NCBI RefSeq assembly: GCF_030250645.1
Contig: NZ_JASSVS010000013.1
Coordinates: 100,979 to 162,595 of the forward strand
Length of the DNA stretch: 61,617 bases
Source of the DNA: Marinobacter azerbaijanicus
GTDB taxonomy: Bacteria; Pseudomonadota; Gammaproteobacteria; Pseudomonadales; Oleiphilaceae
Direction: 5' to 3'
Shown: positions 61,612-61,617 of the stretch, piece by piece
How the letters are laid out: every line of letters starts with the position of its first letter
How positions within the stretch are numbered: position 1 is the stretch's first letter
The notes under the pieces: model-generated
The model's database searches: none
Told to the model about the DNA's origin: nothing
What the model saw: the letters and a program-made list of their open reading frames with translations, nothing else
Made by a program: the position numbers and the translations under genes

Positions 61612-61617
61612 AGTTGA

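Overview
The window is chromosomal DNA from a Marinobacter-like marine gammaproteobacterium. The evidence is protein resemblance and synteny. The gene orders damX-gltB-gltD-hemE, nrdR-ribD-ribB-ribH-nusB-thiL-pgpA, murJ / ribF-ileS-lspA-fkpB-ispH-fimT-pilVWXY1E with pilSR, and ilvI-ilvH-ilvC-pssA follow the Pseudomonas/Marinobacter pattern. A wax ester synthase/DGAT points to an oil-storing marine bacterium. No phage, insertion sequence, CRISPR array or tRNA gene was found; nearly all of it is core genome. The genus is inferred, not proven.

Layout. 1-7.8 kb: the end of a SPOR-domain (DamX-like) gene with a (CCAGAG)n tract, glutamate synthase gltBD, and hemE. 7.8-12 kb: a PilZ protein, radA and ettA, separated by repeats. 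12.2-18.8 kb: glyA, nrdR and a riboflavin/thiamine block. 18.8-24 kb: a small DUF6316 gene, a DUF2057 lipoprotein, a WS/DGAT, and a divergent yhaJ-like/yqjG pair. 24-28.9 kb: ispB, rplU-rpmA-obgE, proB, rpsT. 29.2-36.8 kb: murJ, ribF, ileS, lspA, fkpB, ispH. 37-48.9 kb: the type IV pilus minor-pilin operon, a second FimT/GspH-like pseudopilin, and the PilR/PilS two-component system. 49-56.6 kb: nadE, bamD, rluD-pgeF, clpB with a sigma-32-type promoter, and a DUF4124 protein. 57-61.3 kb: ilvI-ilvH-ilvC and pssA. 61.3-61.6 kb: two matching strong promoters and a boxA leader, so an rRNA operon probably starts just past the right edge.

The most unusual signal is non-coding. Seven intergenic elements between 7.8 and 35.8 kb share one architecture. 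Each has a long outer stem (18-28 bp, perfect or with one or two mismatches) whose sequence differs at every locus. The stem encloses a core of about 54 bp with two small hairpins, each with TCCA or TCCC at its apex. The stems change between copies but stay self-complementary, while junction and loop bases stay constant. The elements lie in convergent, co-directional and divergent gaps, so they are not simply terminators. A second family of GTAG-headed REP palindromes (five units at three loci) shares the same 7.8-24 kb stretch.

Other points: the RibB protein carries a RibA-like domain without the zinc cysteines, the rib cluster lacks riboflavin synthase at its usual place, the WS/DGAT active-site motif reads HHAAIDA, and several gene starts need moving because repeat DNA extends the open frames.
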